From the NCBI GenBank assembly GCA_036510065.1, contig DATCEO010000112.1, positions 88,185 to 152,184 of the forward strand: DNA of 64,000 nucleotides, read 5' to 3'. Position 1 is the stretch's first letter. The number at the start of each line of letters is the position of its first letter. Of this stretch, positions 42,561 through 51,581 are shown one piece after another. The position numbers were made by a program, and so were the translations under genes. The DNA comes from DASUBV01 sp036510065 (lineage in GTDB: Bacteria > Actinomycetota > Actinomycetes > Streptosporangiales > Streptosporangiaceae). The notes under the pieces are model-generated. The model was not told the DNA's origin, did no database searches, and worked only from the letters and a program-made list of their open reading frames with translations.

Positions 42561-44203
42561 CGCGCGGGCGTGGGCAGCAGGGCCCCGCCGTTTTCGGCCG
42601 TCCCGTCGCTGACCACGTCAGCCTCGCCATCCATGCTGCCCGCGTCGCCGGAGCCGGCGCGCTGGACCCGGGCGGGCAGGAACGCCAGGGTGGCCAGGGC
42701 CGCCGCCGCGGTGGCGCCCGCGGCGACCAGTGAGCCGGACCGCAGTCCATCCATGAACGCCTGCCGGGCCGCTGCCGCCGCGACGTCCGCCAGCCCGGCG
42801 GGCAGGTGTGCGGCCACGTCCAGTCCCGCGACGATGGACTGCCGGGCCGCTGCCCGGGCGGCGGCCGGGACGCCGTCCCGGGCCAGCGCGGTCACGAGGT
42901 GGCTGCCGTAGGCCGAGCTCAGGACCGAGCCGACGATGGCCACGCCGAGGGTGCCGCCGATCTCGCGGGTCGTGTCGTTCACCGCCGAGCCGGCCCCGGC
43001 CTTGCCGCGCGGCAGCGCGCCCATGATGGCCTCGGTGGCCGGGCTCGTGGTGAGCGCCAGGCCCGCTGCCATGAGGATCATCGCGGTGATGATCCTGCCC
43101 CAGTAGGCGGAGTCCACGGCCGTCCCGGCGGCCACAACGAAGCCGGCGCTCATCAGGCCCAGGCCCGCGGTGACGATGATCTTGGTCCCGAGGCGCTTCA
43201 TCAGCAGGATCGCCACCGGCGAGAGGGCGCCTGTCACGATGGCGAACGGCAGCGTGGCCAGGCCCGCGCGCAGCGTGTCGTAGCCCCGCACGACCTGGAA
43301 GTACTGAGTGATCAGGAAGATGAACCCGAACAGGCCGAAGAAGGCCAGGGCGATCGCGGCGCTGGCGGCGCTGAAGCGAGGGTTGCGGAACAGCCGCACG
43401 TCGAGCATCGGGTCCGGGCGGCGCAGCTGCCAGTGCGCGAACCCCGCCAGGATCACCAGCGAGCCGGCCAGGCCGCCGAGCGTCGCGGCCGAGAGCCAGC
43501 CCTGCCGGGGCGCCTCGATCACGGTCCAGACCAGCAGGCCGATGCCCGCCATGGACAGCGCCGCGCCGAGCGGGTCGAACCGGCCCGCGTTCGGGTCGCG
43601 CGACTCCGGCAGCAGCCGCATGCCCGCCACCAGGGCGATGACCACGATCGGCACGTTGATGTAGAAGACCGAGCTCCAGGCGAAGTGCCGCAGCAGCAGC
43701 CCGCCGGTCACCGGCCCGATCGCCACGGCCAGGCCGGACACGCCCGACCAGATGCCCACGGCGGTGGCGCGCTCGCGGGGGATCCTGAACGTGCTGGTCA
43801 GCAGGGCCAGCGTGGCCGGGTAGATGAGCGCCGCGGCGATGCCCATGGCCGCGCGGCCGGCGATCAGCTCGCCCGTGCTGCGCGACAGCGCGGCGCCAAC
43901 CGAGGTCACCGCGAACAGGACCAGCCCGGCCTGCAGGACGCGGCGCCGGCCGAGCCGGTCGCCAAGGTTCCCGCCGACCAGCAGCAGCCCGGCGAAAACG
44001 AGGGTGTAAGCATCGACGATCCACTGCAGGTCGCGGGTGGAGGCCGACAGCTGCCGGCTCATGGTCGGCAGCGCGACGTTGACGATCGTGTTGTCGACGA
44101 CGACCAGCAGGACGCTGAGGCACAGCACGGCCAGGATCCACCAGCGGCGCCGGTCCGGCTCAGACGGGGCGGAGTGGGCGGAGAGCGGGGAGAGCATTGC
44201 CAT
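42557..44203 (-). CDS. MFS drug exporter, DHA2 family (14 helices)
   Basis: A 548-residue transporter with 14 hydrophobic segments. MFS motif A is GGNLGDRLGRRRVL and the antiporter motif C region is GIWSGVSGLAVAIGPVTGGL. WWILAVLCLSVLLVVVDNTI is the usual first helix of the EmrB/QacA-like group. It is a proton-driven drug exporter. ATG 44203 follows a GGAGG site by 8 nt. A divergent TetR gene with a dyad operator lies upstream, the classic efflux arrangement. Confidence 0.93.
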   Translation of the reverse strand: MAMLSPLSAHSAPSEPDRRRWWILAVLCLSVLLVVVDNTIVNVALPTMSRQLSASTRDLQWIVDAYTLVFAGLLLVGGNLGDRLGRRRVLQAGLVLFAVTSVGAALSRSTGELIAGRAAMGIAAALIYPATLALLTSTFRIPRERATAVGIWSGVSGLAVAIGPVTGGLLLRHFAWSSVFYINVPIVVIALVAGMRLLPESRDPNAGRFDPLGAALSMAGIGLLVWTVIEAPRQGWLSAATLGGLAGSLVILAGFAHWQLRRPDPMLDVRLFRNPRFSAASAAIALAFFGLFGFIFLITQYFQVVRGYDTLRAGLATLPFAIVTGALSPVAILLMKRLGTKIIVTAGLGLMSAGFVVAAGTAVDSAYWGRIITAMILMAAGLALTTSPATEAIMGALPRGKAGAGSAVNDTTREIGGTLGVAIVGSVLSSAYGSHLVTALARDGVPAAARAAARQSIVAGLDVAAHLPAGLADVAAAAARQAFMDGLRSGSLVAAGATAAAALATLAFLPARVQRAGSGDAGSMDGEADVVSDGTAENGGALLPTPAR

Positions 44204-44215
44204 CGTCAGGACCTC

Positions 44216-44257
44216 CTGTAGAACAACGTACTATTACTATGTAACAGCGTTCTACAG
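44216..44257. promoter_or_regulatory. Operator between MFS exporter and TetR gene
   Basis: CTGTAGAAC (44216-44224) and GTTCTACAG (44249-44257) are exact inverted repeats around an AT-rich centre (ACGTACTATTACTATGTAAC), which likely holds promoter -10 elements for both genes. Confidence 0.85.
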
Positions 44258-44296
44258 AAGTCAACTGCCCGGCAGCCGGGGGAGACGAGCAGCACG

Positions 44297-44926
44297 ATGA
44301 GCGAGAAGATGGTCGGCATGAACCCTGCGAGCACCTCGGCCGGCCGGCGGACGCGGACGCCCAGCGCCGCGGTCGGCCGGGAGCTGGTGGCCGCCGCCGA
44401 GGCGGTGCTGGTCCGGGACGGACCTGGCGGCCTGACCGTCCGCGCGGTGGCGGCGCAGGCGGGCATCGCCCCGATGGGCGTCTATAACCGCCTGGGCGGC
44501 AAAGACGGGCTCGTGGACGCGCTGCTCATCACCGGCTTCGACCGGCTGCGGGCGGCGATCGCCGGCGGCGATGAGCCTGACCTGCTCGAGCGGCTGCGCG
44601 CCTGCGGCCTCCGCTACCGGGACTTCGCGCTGGGCAACCGCCACTTCTACGCGATCATGTTCGAGGGCGCCATCCCGCGGGAGTCCAACGCCGGCGAGGT
44701 GGCGGTGCACGCGGCGGCGGCCTTCGACCAGCTGGTCCAGAACGTCGAGATGGTGGCGGCGGCCGGCCGCATCCTCGCGCCGGACCCGCGCGAGGTGGCC
44801 CAGCAGATCTGGAGCAGCGTGCACGGCGCAGTGGCGCTGGAGATGAAGGGCCTGGTCCTGACGCCCGACCCCGACACCACCTACCGCGCCCTGCTGGACA
44901 CGCTGCTGCGCGGCCTAGCCGTCTAG
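44297..44926 (+). CDS. TetR/AcrR-family regulator of the MFS exporter
   Basis: A 209-residue repressor. The helix-turn-helix is GRELVAAAEAVLVRDGPGGL and AAQAGIAPMGVYNRLGGKDG, and the C-terminal domain (AHSRYFAIM-like RHFYAIMFEG) is of the TetR_C_13/WHG type. It is divergent from the MFS gene; the 9-bp inverted repeat between them is the likely binding site. An in-frame ATG at 44309 is an alternative start. Confidence 0.9.
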   Translation: MSEKMVGMNPASTSAGRRTRTPSAAVGRELVAAAEAVLVRDGPGGLTVRAVAAQAGIAPMGVYNRLGGKDGLVDALLITGFDRLRAAIAGGDEPDLLERLRACGLRYRDFALGNRHFYAIMFEGAIPRESNAGEVAVHAAAAFDQLVQNVEMVAAAGRILAPDPREVAQQIWSSVHGAVALEMKGLVLTPDPDTTYRALLDTLLRGLAV

Positions 44927-45942
44927 CTGGCCGGACTCCGGCTGACCGTTACCTCTTCGGGGTCTGCGGGCCTGCCGTCGGCGGCCAGCCCGGCCAGGAA
45001 ATCGAGCTGGGCCAGGAAGTGCCGGGTCTCGCCGCCCTCGTGACCGCTGAAGGGGTAGACGGCGATGTCCTTGCGCCCCGCGTAGTGATGGAACGCCGCG
45101 AAGATCGTCGACGGCGGGGTGATGGCGTCGGCCAGCCCGACGGAGAACAGCGCCGGGGCGCTCGCGCGCTTGGCATGATTCACCACGTCGATGTAGGACA
45201 GCGTCGTGAACACCTGGTCCGACTGGTCGCTGTGCACGCGGCAGTACTCGGCCAGCTCCCCGTAGGGACGGGTGTCGGTGACGTCCACGGCCCGCCGCGG
45301 GTGAGCCAGGAACGGCACGTCGGGCAGTGCCGCGGTGATGTCGTCACCGAGGTGCGCGGCGGCGATCGCCAGCCCGCCGCCCTGGCTGCGGCCGGTGGTC
45401 ACCAGGGGCAGGCCCGCGATGGCCGGACGGCGGCGGGCAGCGTCGGTGGCCCTGGCCGCGTCGATGAACAGCCGGGTGTAGAAGTAGGTCCGCGGATCGG
45501 CGATCCCGCGGGTCATGAATCCCGGCGTGCTCGGGGCCCCGTTGTCGCTGAGGTCGGGGGTGTCGGCGCCGCGCCAGCCGCCGCCCTGGCCGCGGGTGTC
45601 CATGATCAGGTGCGGGTAGCCCGCGCAGCTGAAGGTCAGCCAGTCGAACGGGTCGCCCCGGCCGCCGCCGTAGCCGATGAACTCGACCACCAGCGCGGCG
45701 CCCGGCGCGCGCTCGTGCGGGTCGAGCAGCCACGCCCGGACCGGCTCGCCGCCGTAGCCGGGAAAGGTCACGTCGAGCACCTCCGCGTGCCGCACCCGGC
45801 TGTCGGCCGCCGCGAACGTCGGCTCGCCCCCGTGCGCTCGCGCAGTGGCCAGCTGACCGGCCCAGAACTCGTCGAAGTCGGCGGGCTCCTGCACGTCGGG
45901 GCAGTACTGGCGCAGCTGCGGAAGCGCAAGGTCGGACAGCAT
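44923..45942 (-). CDS. Acetyl xylan esterase-family hydrolase (AXE1)
   Basis: A 339-residue carbohydrate esterase family 7 protein. FDEFWAGQLATA is the family N-terminus, FIGYGGGRGDPFDWLTFS the oxyanion region, TTGRSQGGGLAIAAAH carries the nucleophile Ser, SVGLADAITPPST the Asp and SGHEGGE the His. CE7 enzymes deacetylate xylo-oligosaccharides and cephalosporin C. No signal peptide is present, so it acts inside the cell. It converges with the TetR gene with a 4-nt overlap. Confidence 0.92.
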   Translation of the reverse strand: MLSDLALPQLRQYCPDVQEPADFDEFWAGQLATARAHGGEPTFAAADSRVRHAEVLDVTFPGYGGEPVRAWLLDPHERAPGAALVVEFIGYGGGRGDPFDWLTFSCAGYPHLIMDTRGQGGGWRGADTPDLSDNGAPSTPGFMTRGIADPRTYFYTRLFIDAARATDAARRRPAIAGLPLVTTGRSQGGGLAIAAAHLGDDITAALPDVPFLAHPRRAVDVTDTRPYGELAEYCRVHSDQSDQVFTTLSYIDVVNHAKRASAPALFSVGLADAITPPSTIFAAFHHYAGRKDIAVYPFSGHEGGETRHFLAQLDFLAGLAADGRPADPEEVTVSRSPAS

Positions 45943-46057
45943 AGATCCTCACGGGAGACTGGCGGCGGGGGCCGTGGCGGGCCGCGGGGCCGTGGTGGGC
46001 AGTGGCTGAGCGGCAGCCTATCCCGGCGGCCGGCCGGAGCCCGGAAGGTGCTGCCGG

Positions 46058-46303
46058 TCAGCCGAGGGCGTGCACAGCGCGGAGAGCGCCCAGGACGATG
46101 GCGGCCACCAGAGCCAGCAGGACCGCCGCCGCGACCAGTCGCGCGGCAGGGCTGCGCCATCCGGTCTGGCGGGACAGGCCCGAGATGAGCCGACCAACCT
46201 GCTCGATCTCGCCCATCGGCGTCAGCGGGTCGTGCTGGGCGCCGGGCCGTCCTGCTGCCGCGCCGCCGGTCTCCGCGCCGGGAGGGAACCGCCGCTCGGT
46301 CAT
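46058..46303 (-). CDS. Small single-helix membrane protein
   Basis: An 81-residue protein. A polar N-terminus (ERRFPPGAETGGAAAGRPGA) is followed by MGEIEQVGRLISGLSRQTGW and one membrane helix (ARLVAAAVLLALVAAIVLGA). Codon use is like that of neighbouring genes. The frame is open further upstream through the broken TetR gene, so 46303 is chosen as the first ATG clear of it. Function unknown. Confidence 0.55.
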   Translation of the reverse strand: MTERRFPPGAETGGAAAGRPGAQHDPLTPMGEIEQVGRLISGLSRQTGWRSPAARLVAAAVLLALVAAIVLGALRAVHALG

Positions 46304-46434
46304 GCTGGCAGCGTTACAGCGTCGCGGCGTCAGGTCAATCGCGCGGGCAGTCCCGGTCCACTCTCCACGCCCCGGCCGGCGCGCCTTCGGCATCGCCGTC
46401 AACGTCCTTGCAGCGCGCGGGCAGCGCGCCGGCA

Positions 46435-47067
46435 CTAAGCAGGGTCGGTGTTCGTCGGTGCTGGGGTGGCCTTCGCGAGCCCTGCGAGAAGCAGGTCGAT
46501 CATGCGACGAGCGTTGTAGTCGGGGTTGGTCTCGACTCCGATGCACAGGTTGCCGATGCCGAGCAGCAGGTCGTGGGGCTGTATGTCGTCGCGCGTGTAG
46601 CCGGCGGCGGCGGATGCTTTCAATAGCTGGTCGCACACGGGCAGCAGGCATTCGACGAACTCGGCGTGCAGGCTCTCGAACCCGGCTTGGTCTGATTGCA
46701 GCGCCTCGGCCAGGCCGTGCTTGGTGATAAGGAAGTCGGCAAAACCGGGCCACCCATGACCGCAGCGCTGCGTACGGCGTTTCGTCGGCTGCGGGGGTGA
46801 TGCTCTCGGCGGCGGCGAGCGCGTCGAGCTGGTGCCGAAAGACCGCTACGACAAGATCGGCCCGGGTGGGGAAGTGCCGATAGATGGTGCCCATGCCGAC
46901 GCCGGCTTCAGCGGCGATGTCCCGCACGGGGGCGTCGACCCCGCGCGCACGAACACGACCGCGGCGGCGTCCAGGAGCGTCTGCTCGTTGCGTCGGGCGT
47001 CAGCCCGCTTGCGCCGACGAACGTTGGCCGGCGACGTATCGGCCGTGGTCATCCGGGCCACCTCCAT
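46435..47067 (-). pseudogene. TetR-family regulator with two frameshifts
   Basis: Three frames in order give a full TetR protein: KRADARRNEQTLLDAAAVVF, then (after a missing base near 46942, GCGGGGTCGAC) VRDIAAEAGVGMGTIYRHFP, then (after an extra T in TTTTG near 46743) ADFLITKHGLAEALQSD and GYTRDDIQPHDLLLGIGNLC. The SbtR-like C-terminal domain is intact. A -1 and a +1 shift about 200 bp apart leave the middle in frame but neither end. Start is ATG 47067 or 47052. Confidence 0.8.
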
Positions 47068-47079
47068 CGCCTTGCTAAG

Positions 47080-47094
47080 CGGAGCATTGCTCCG
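47080..47094. promoter_or_regulatory. Operator of the broken TetR gene
   Basis: CGGAGCA-T-TGCTCCG is a perfect 7-bp inverted repeat 13 bp upstream of the TetR start, facing the oxidoreductase genes. It is the expected autoregulatory site. Confidence 0.7.
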
Positions 47095-47189
47095 TATGCT
47101 GATGCGGAGCGGCGATCCGGATTCCTATCATGCCAGATCGTCGCGCCGCGTCAGGCCATCACGGCCTTTACTAGGAAGGCATTCATGTC

Positions 47190-47354
47190 ATGAGCACTAC
47201 AACATCGACCGGCGTGCACACCGGCTTGATGTCGCCGATCATCTCAGTCAAGCCGGTCGCGCTCGAAGCCCCAGACCGTGGCCAAGACCTGCAGGTACGG
47301 GTATCAGCGCCGACGACCGGTCGCGACCCGCTGGGAAGGATCGACTCGAAGTGA
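47190..47354 (+). CDS. Truncated alpha/beta hydrolase N-terminus, 54 residues
   Basis: An ATG after a GGAAGG site opens MSTTTSTGVHTGLMSPIISV...LEAPDRGQDLQVRVSAP, which matches the N-terminus of chlorophyllase-like alpha/beta hydrolases, but the expected PIIVFSHG strand is missing and the frame stops at 47354. The stop overlaps the GTG of the LLM oxidoreductase (GTGA). The hydrolase was probably deleted and its start now drives the downstream gene. Confidence 0.5.
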   Translation: MSTTTSTGVHTGLMSPIISVKPVALEAPDRGQDLQVRVSAPTTGRDPLGRIDSK

Positions 47355-48238
47355 ACAGCGCCCTCGAGTCGGCCCGCAGGCCCAGCTTCGGAATCATGAC
47401 CGCCCCATCGCAGGTCGCCTACGGCGACGTCCTGCGGGTCTGGCGCGAGGCGGACAGCATCCCGCAGATCGAGCATGCCTGGCTGTTCGACCACCTCATG
47501 CCGATCTTCGGCGACCCGAACGGGCCCGCCTTCGAGGGCTGGACACTGCTGTCGGCCCTGGCGGCCCAGACTGAACGACTACGGCTCGGGCTGATGGTGA
47601 CCAGCAACAGGTTCCGCCCGCCGGCCATGCTGGCCAAGATCGCCGCCGGCGTCGATGTCATCTCCGGCGGGCGGCTAGAGTTCGGCATCGGCGCCGGATC
47701 GAACCTGACCGCGCCGATCGCCCGTCGCGAGTACGAGGCTCACGGCCTGCCCTTCCGCGACGCCGCCTACGCAGTGGGCAGCCTCGCCGAAACGTGCACG
47801 ATCATCCGCCGGCTGTGGACCGAGACCGAACCATTCGACTTCGACGGCAGCTACCATCAGCTCACGGGCGCGTTCTGCAGCCCCAAACCCGTGCAGCAGC
47901 CGCACCCGCCGATCACGATCGGGGGCCGCGCCACCCCGACGATGCGCGTGATCGCCGAGCACGCCGACCGGTGGAACATGCCCGGCGGCAGCATCGACGA
48001 CGCGATCGCGCGCTGCGCCGCGCTGGACCGCTTGTGCGCCGAGATCGGCCGCGACCCGACCGAGATCACCCGCTCGATCGTCCTACCCGTCTCCTACGAA
48101 CAACCCGCCGACACCCTGGACGCAATCCGCGCGGCGCTCGACGGCGGGTTCAGCCACATCGTGCTCAGCCTGGGCGGGCCCTATCCAGCCGAGGCCGCAC
48201 GCTGGGTCGCCGACACCCTCATCGCGCCCGCTCACTGA
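47351..48238 (+). CDS. LLM-class F420-dependent oxidoreductase
   Basis: A 295-residue TIM-barrel enzyme of the luciferase-like family: SFGIMTAPSQVAYGDVLRVW, DHLMPIFGDPNGPAFEGWTL, RLRLGLMVTSNRFRPPAMLA, GGRLEFGIGAGSNL, QPHPPITIGGRATPTMRVIA. Actinobacterial members mostly use F420 rather than FMN. GTG 47351 overlaps the stop of the short frame before it, giving coupled translation. The broken TetR gene and its operator lie upstream, so expression may now be unregulated. Confidence 0.9.
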   Translation: MNSALESARRPSFGIMTAPSQVAYGDVLRVWREADSIPQIEHAWLFDHLMPIFGDPNGPAFEGWTLLSALAAQTERLRLGLMVTSNRFRPPAMLAKIAAGVDVISGGRLEFGIGAGSNLTAPIARREYEAHGLPFRDAAYAVGSLAETCTIIRRLWTETEPFDFDGSYHQLTGAFCSPKPVQQPHPPITIGGRATPTMRVIAEHADRWNMPGGSIDDAIARCAALDRLCAEIGRDPTEITRSIVLPVSYEQPADTLDAIRAALDGGFSHIVLSLGGPYPAEAARWVADTLIAPAH

Positions 48239-48295
48239 CCCAGAGCGCTTCGCTCGACGCTCTTGACCGAGACGTGCCGGCTCGGGCATCGGGGA

Positions 48296-48796
48296 TCACA
48301 TTATGCGTCGCCTGATCGCCGCCTCGAGGTTGTCGAGCTCGTTGCCGCGATGGGCGCGGTGCTGCTGCGTCCAGGTTTCGTCGTGGAGGGGATCGACCGT
48401 CATGACCATGTTCGTGCGGTCACCGGCGGGCTCGATGTCGATGGTCGTCAGGTGCTCATACGGCTCGTGGTCGGGCACGAAGTCGATCAGTGACAGGTAG
48501 GCGAGGCGGGCCGGCGGTGCGACCTCGGTGAACGTCTTACGCACCTCAATCGAGAGCGGATTGCCGGTGTTCCGCATGAACGCGACCTGTTCCGGCGCGG
48601 TCGCAGTCATGGTGTACCGCAGCTGACCGCCGGGCCTGAGCTCGAGCTCGCTCACCCGGCTTTCGAAGCCGTCGGGGGCAAACCACTCCCCGAGGCCGGC
48701 GGCGGTGGTCCACAGCTCCCAGATGAGCTCCGCCGGAGCGTCGTACGTGCGCTCGAACCGCGCGGCGTTCGGGCTGGGCGTGGGTTCGGTGGTCAT
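48296..48796 (-). CDS. SRPBCC-family (AHSA1-like) protein
   Basis: A 166-residue START/Bet v1-fold protein: RTYDAPAELIWELWTTAAGL, WFAPDGFESRVSELELRPGG, HEPYEHLTTIDIEPAGD, MVMTVDPLHDETWTQQHRAH. These hydrophobic-pocket proteins bind lipids or small ligands and are often found beside YCII/ECF42 genes, as here (the pair at 48970-50503 is divergent from it). ATG 48796 is the first giving family sequence. Confidence 0.9.
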   Translation of the reverse strand: MTTEPTPSPNAARFERTYDAPAELIWELWTTAAGLGEWFAPDGFESRVSELELRPGGQLRYTMTATAPEQVAFMRNTGNPLSIEVRKTFTEVAPPARLAYLSLIDFVPDHEPYEHLTTIDIEPAGDRTNMVMTVDPLHDETWTQQHRAHRGNELDNLEAAIRRRIM

Positions 48797-48969
48797 CGAT
48801 TCTCCTCGGTTGTGCCGCCTCCTCTCGGGCGGATCTGCAGCAGTGACGAACGGCCAAGCGCCGGACGGACACCACCGGCGCGGAAATCTCCTCGGTGGTT
48901 GATGTCCGTCCACGGCGACGCTGTTCGTCTGATACTTGAAACCGGCATCGACCCGTGGCTGGAGGACTC

Positions 48970-49314
48970 ATGCAGTACGCGTTGTTGGCCTACGCCCCGC
49001 CCGAGGACACGGACCGGGCAGCACGCCCTATTCCGGGTAGCCTTGCCGCCTTGCTTGACCGGCCGAACGTCACCGGCTGGGGCCGCCTGCACGCTGACGA
49101 GTCGGCGACGACGCTGCGCAACGACGACGGGCGGATGCTGCTGACCGACGGACCGTTCATCGACAGCAAGGAGTACCTCGCCGGCCTGTTCCTGATCGAG
49201 GCCGACAACCTCGACGGGGCACTCGCCATCGCCGAGGAACTGCTCCAGGAGACCAGGCCCGGTGTCGCGATCGAGGTGCGGCCCCTCCTCGACGGACGCT
49301 TCCGTGGTGCTTGA
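48970..49314 (+). CDS. YCII/DGPF-domain protein paired with ECF sigma factor
   Basis: A 114-residue YCII protein (MQYALLAYAPPED; LLTDGPFIDSKEYLAGLFLI). ATG 48970 follows GGAGG by 5 nt and is preferred over an upstream start at 48955. It is the third YCII/sigma pair of the window; its 3' end overlaps the sigma gene start. Confidence 0.9.
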   Translation: MQYALLAYAPPEDTDRAARPIPGSLAALLDRPNVTGWGRLHADESATTLRNDDGRMLLTDGPFIDSKEYLAGLFLIEADNLDGALAIAEELLQETRPGVAIEVRPLLDGRFRGA

Positions 49315-50503
49315 CGCCGTCTTCCGCGATCAGTGGGGCCGCGTGCTGGCAACACTGGTCGGCATCCTGGGCGACATCGAGCTGGCCGAAGACGCGGCCG
49401 CCGAGGCGTTCGCCATCGCCGCCGAACGCTGGCCACGCGACGGGGAACCGGCCAACCCCACCGGCTGGTTGATCACGACCGCGCGTAACCGCGCAATCGA
49501 CCAGCTGCGCCGCCAGCAGGTCCTGGCCGCGAAGACGACGCTGCTCGCCCGCGACCTCGAGGCCGGACCACACCCACCGGAGGCCCTCATGGACGACGCC
49601 GTCACCATCCCGGACGAGCGGCTGGAGCTGATCTTCACCTGCTGTCACCCGGCGCTTGCCCTCGAGGCGCAGGTGGCGCTCACCCTGCGCACCCTCGGCG
49701 GCCTGTCCACCGACGAGATCGCGCTGGCGTTCCTCGTCCCGTTCGAGACCATGAGCAAGCGACTGACCAGGACCAAGCACAAGATCCGCGACGCGGGCAT
49801 CCCGTTCGCCGTGCCGCCCGATCACCAGCTACCCGACCGGCTGGCGGCCGTCCTCGCCGTGGTCTACCTGATCTTCAACCAGGGCTGGGGTGGCGGCCGC
49901 GTCGACCTCGCCGCGGAAGCGATCCACCTCGGCCGGGCACTGGCCGACCTCATGCCGGACGAGCCGGAAGTACTCGCGCTGCTGGCGCTGATGCTGCTGC
50001 ACGACACCCGCAAGGCAGCCCGCCTGCGCGACGGACAGGTCGTCCCCCTCGACGACCAGGACCGTACCCTGTGGGACACGCGGCAGATCGACGAGGGCCG
50101 AGCGCTGCTGCAGCGGGCCATGACACGACGGCGCACCGGGCCCTACCTGGTCCAAGCGGCCATCGCGGACCTGCACCTGTACCAGCCCCGCGACTGGCGG
50201 CAGATCGCCGCCCTGTACGAAACGCTCGCCCGACAGACCGGCTCCCCGATCGTCGAGATGAACCGGGCCATCGCCGTGGCCGAGATCGACGGGCCTGAAG
50301 CCGGCCTGGCCATCCTCGACCGCCTCGACCTCGACCATTACCGATACTTCCACTCCACGCGTGCCGACCTTCTGCGTCGCGCCGGCCGGGACAGTGAGGC
50401 CCACCACGCCTACCGCCGCGCGCTCGACCTCGCGCAGACCGAGCCCGAACGGCGCTTCCTTCAAGACCGGCTGGCCGAGACAGCACCCTCCGTTACGAGC
50501 TAG
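49304..50503 (+). CDS. ECF-type RNA polymerase sigma factor (ECF42 group)
   Basis: A 399-residue sigma factor: region 2 (AEDAAAEAFAIAAERWPRDG), region 4 (LGGLSTDEIALAFLVPFETM) and a TPR-like extension (FNQGWGGGRVDLAAEAIHLG, EMNRAIAVAEIDGPEAGLAI). The start is GTG 49304 or 49307, inside the YCII gene, which implies coupled translation. The FNxGY motif of the other two copies is FNQGW here. The long extension probably regulates activity in place of an anti-sigma factor. Confidence 0.92.
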   Translation: MVLDAVFRDQWGRVLATLVGILGDIELAEDAAAEAFAIAAERWPRDGEPANPTGWLITTARNRAIDQLRRQQVLAAKTTLLARDLEAGPHPPEALMDDAVTIPDERLELIFTCCHPALALEAQVALTLRTLGGLSTDEIALAFLVPFETMSKRLTRTKHKIRDAGIPFAVPPDHQLPDRLAAVLAVVYLIFNQGWGGGRVDLAAEAIHLGRALADLMPDEPEVLALLALMLLHDTRKAARLRDGQVVPLDDQDRTLWDTRQIDEGRALLQRAMTRRRTGPYLVQAAIADLHLYQPRDWRQIAALYETLARQTGSPIVEMNRAIAVAEIDGPEAGLAILDRLDLDHYRYFHSTRADLLRRAGRDSEAHHAYRRALDLAQTEPERRFLQDRLAETAPSVTS

Positions 50504-50871
50504 CCCGGCTGCGCCAACTCATGATCGACGAACCATCGAGCTGGCCGGACCGGGCTCTGATGAGCTAGCCCCCGGGCCACGTTACCGGCGGGAGACCTTC
50601 TCGCCAGCCCGTTGCCGCTTTCGGGCCTACCTGGTCTGCCCCGGCGTCAGTCGTCGTCATCGTCGGTCCGCCACGCTCCGCGGGAGGTGCGCCCGTGGGC
50701 ACGCCGGTAGGTGTCCGGCGGTGCTCAGGTACGTGCCAGCACCAGGTACCGGCGCCTGGAGAAGTCATCCTCGCGGGTGGCCCCGCAGTCAGGAGCCATG
50801 TCATGCTGTTGCCAGCGAGGCCCCTTCCGGATTCGGACGCGCCCGGCCACCCGGTATGAAGGAGTACGCCC
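50504..50871. other. No recognisable gene
   Basis: The gap between the third sigma gene and the gene at 50872 has only short frames in mixed phases. GGTACCGGCGCC and CAGGTAC-type short dyads are present but with no clear operator. Confidence 0.4.
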
Positions 50872-51495
50872 ATGTCCTCGCCTGATGTCCAGCCCCGGTC
50901 GCTTCCGATGGGTCCGCCCCCGCACACCCAGGACCCGTACACGCGGATGAAGAGTCCGCGCGGGATCCCGGTGGATCAGCTGGTCTCGGTGCTGCAGAAG
51001 GAGATACGTCGCAGCCACGTGGACAACGCGGTCCTGGCGGCGTACGAGATGCACAGCACCTCTGCGGAGGTCGCCGGGCACCTGTGGCGGCGGCTGCGGT
51101 TGATCGCCGTGGAGGATGTCGGCATGGGTGCGCCCCTCGCGCCGGTGCTGCTGCGGGAGCTCCAGGCGGACTACGACACCAGTGGCGGGACTGACTGGAT
51201 GCAGGTCGTGCACGCGGTGCGCTACCTGGCCACCGCTCCGAAGGACCGCACCAGCTCTGAGCACGCTGACTACGCGCGCACGATGGTCGAAGCCGGGAAG
51301 CTGGTGGTCGATGTCCCAGATTACGCATTGTGTGTGCACACGCGCGCTGGTCAGGAGATGGGTCGCGGGTTGGTGCAGTGGTGGGAGAACGGCGCTCAGG
51401 TGCGCGACGAGTTGCCGGGCGCCGATCACGCGTACCGGGATGCGCTGATCTCGTTGTGCCGGCAGGCCGGGGTAGACACCGATCCCCGGCACTGA
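50872..51495 (+). CDS. Stand-alone MgsA/RarA C-terminal-like domain protein
   Basis: A 207-residue protein: GIPVDQLVSVLQKEIRRSHV, DNAVLAAYEMHSTSAEVAGH, LWRRLRLIAVEDVGMGAPLA, then helices to GLVQWWENGAQVRDELP. The core strongly resembles the C-terminal tetramerisation domain of the clamp-loader-like ATPase MgsA/RarA (SALQKSIRGSDxxAAL...RLVRIASEDIG pattern), which works at stalled replication forks, but no AAA ATPase module is present. Function as a separate protein is unknown. ATG follows AAGGAG. Confidence 0.65.
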   Translation: MSSPDVQPRSLPMGPPPHTQDPYTRMKSPRGIPVDQLVSVLQKEIRRSHVDNAVLAAYEMHSTSAEVAGHLWRRLRLIAVEDVGMGAPLAPVLLRELQADYDTSGGTDWMQVVHAVRYLATAPKDRTSSEHADYARTMVEAGKLVVDVPDYALCVHTRAGQEMGRGLVQWWENGAQVRDELPGADHAYRDALISLCRQAGVDTDPRH

Positions 51496-51581
51496 CACTC
51501 ACCTGGCGCTTCCAGGGGTGCAGCCAGCGTAAGGACAAAACCTGCCATGGCTGATCTGCGGTGAGGGTTACCGTCCGTGGT

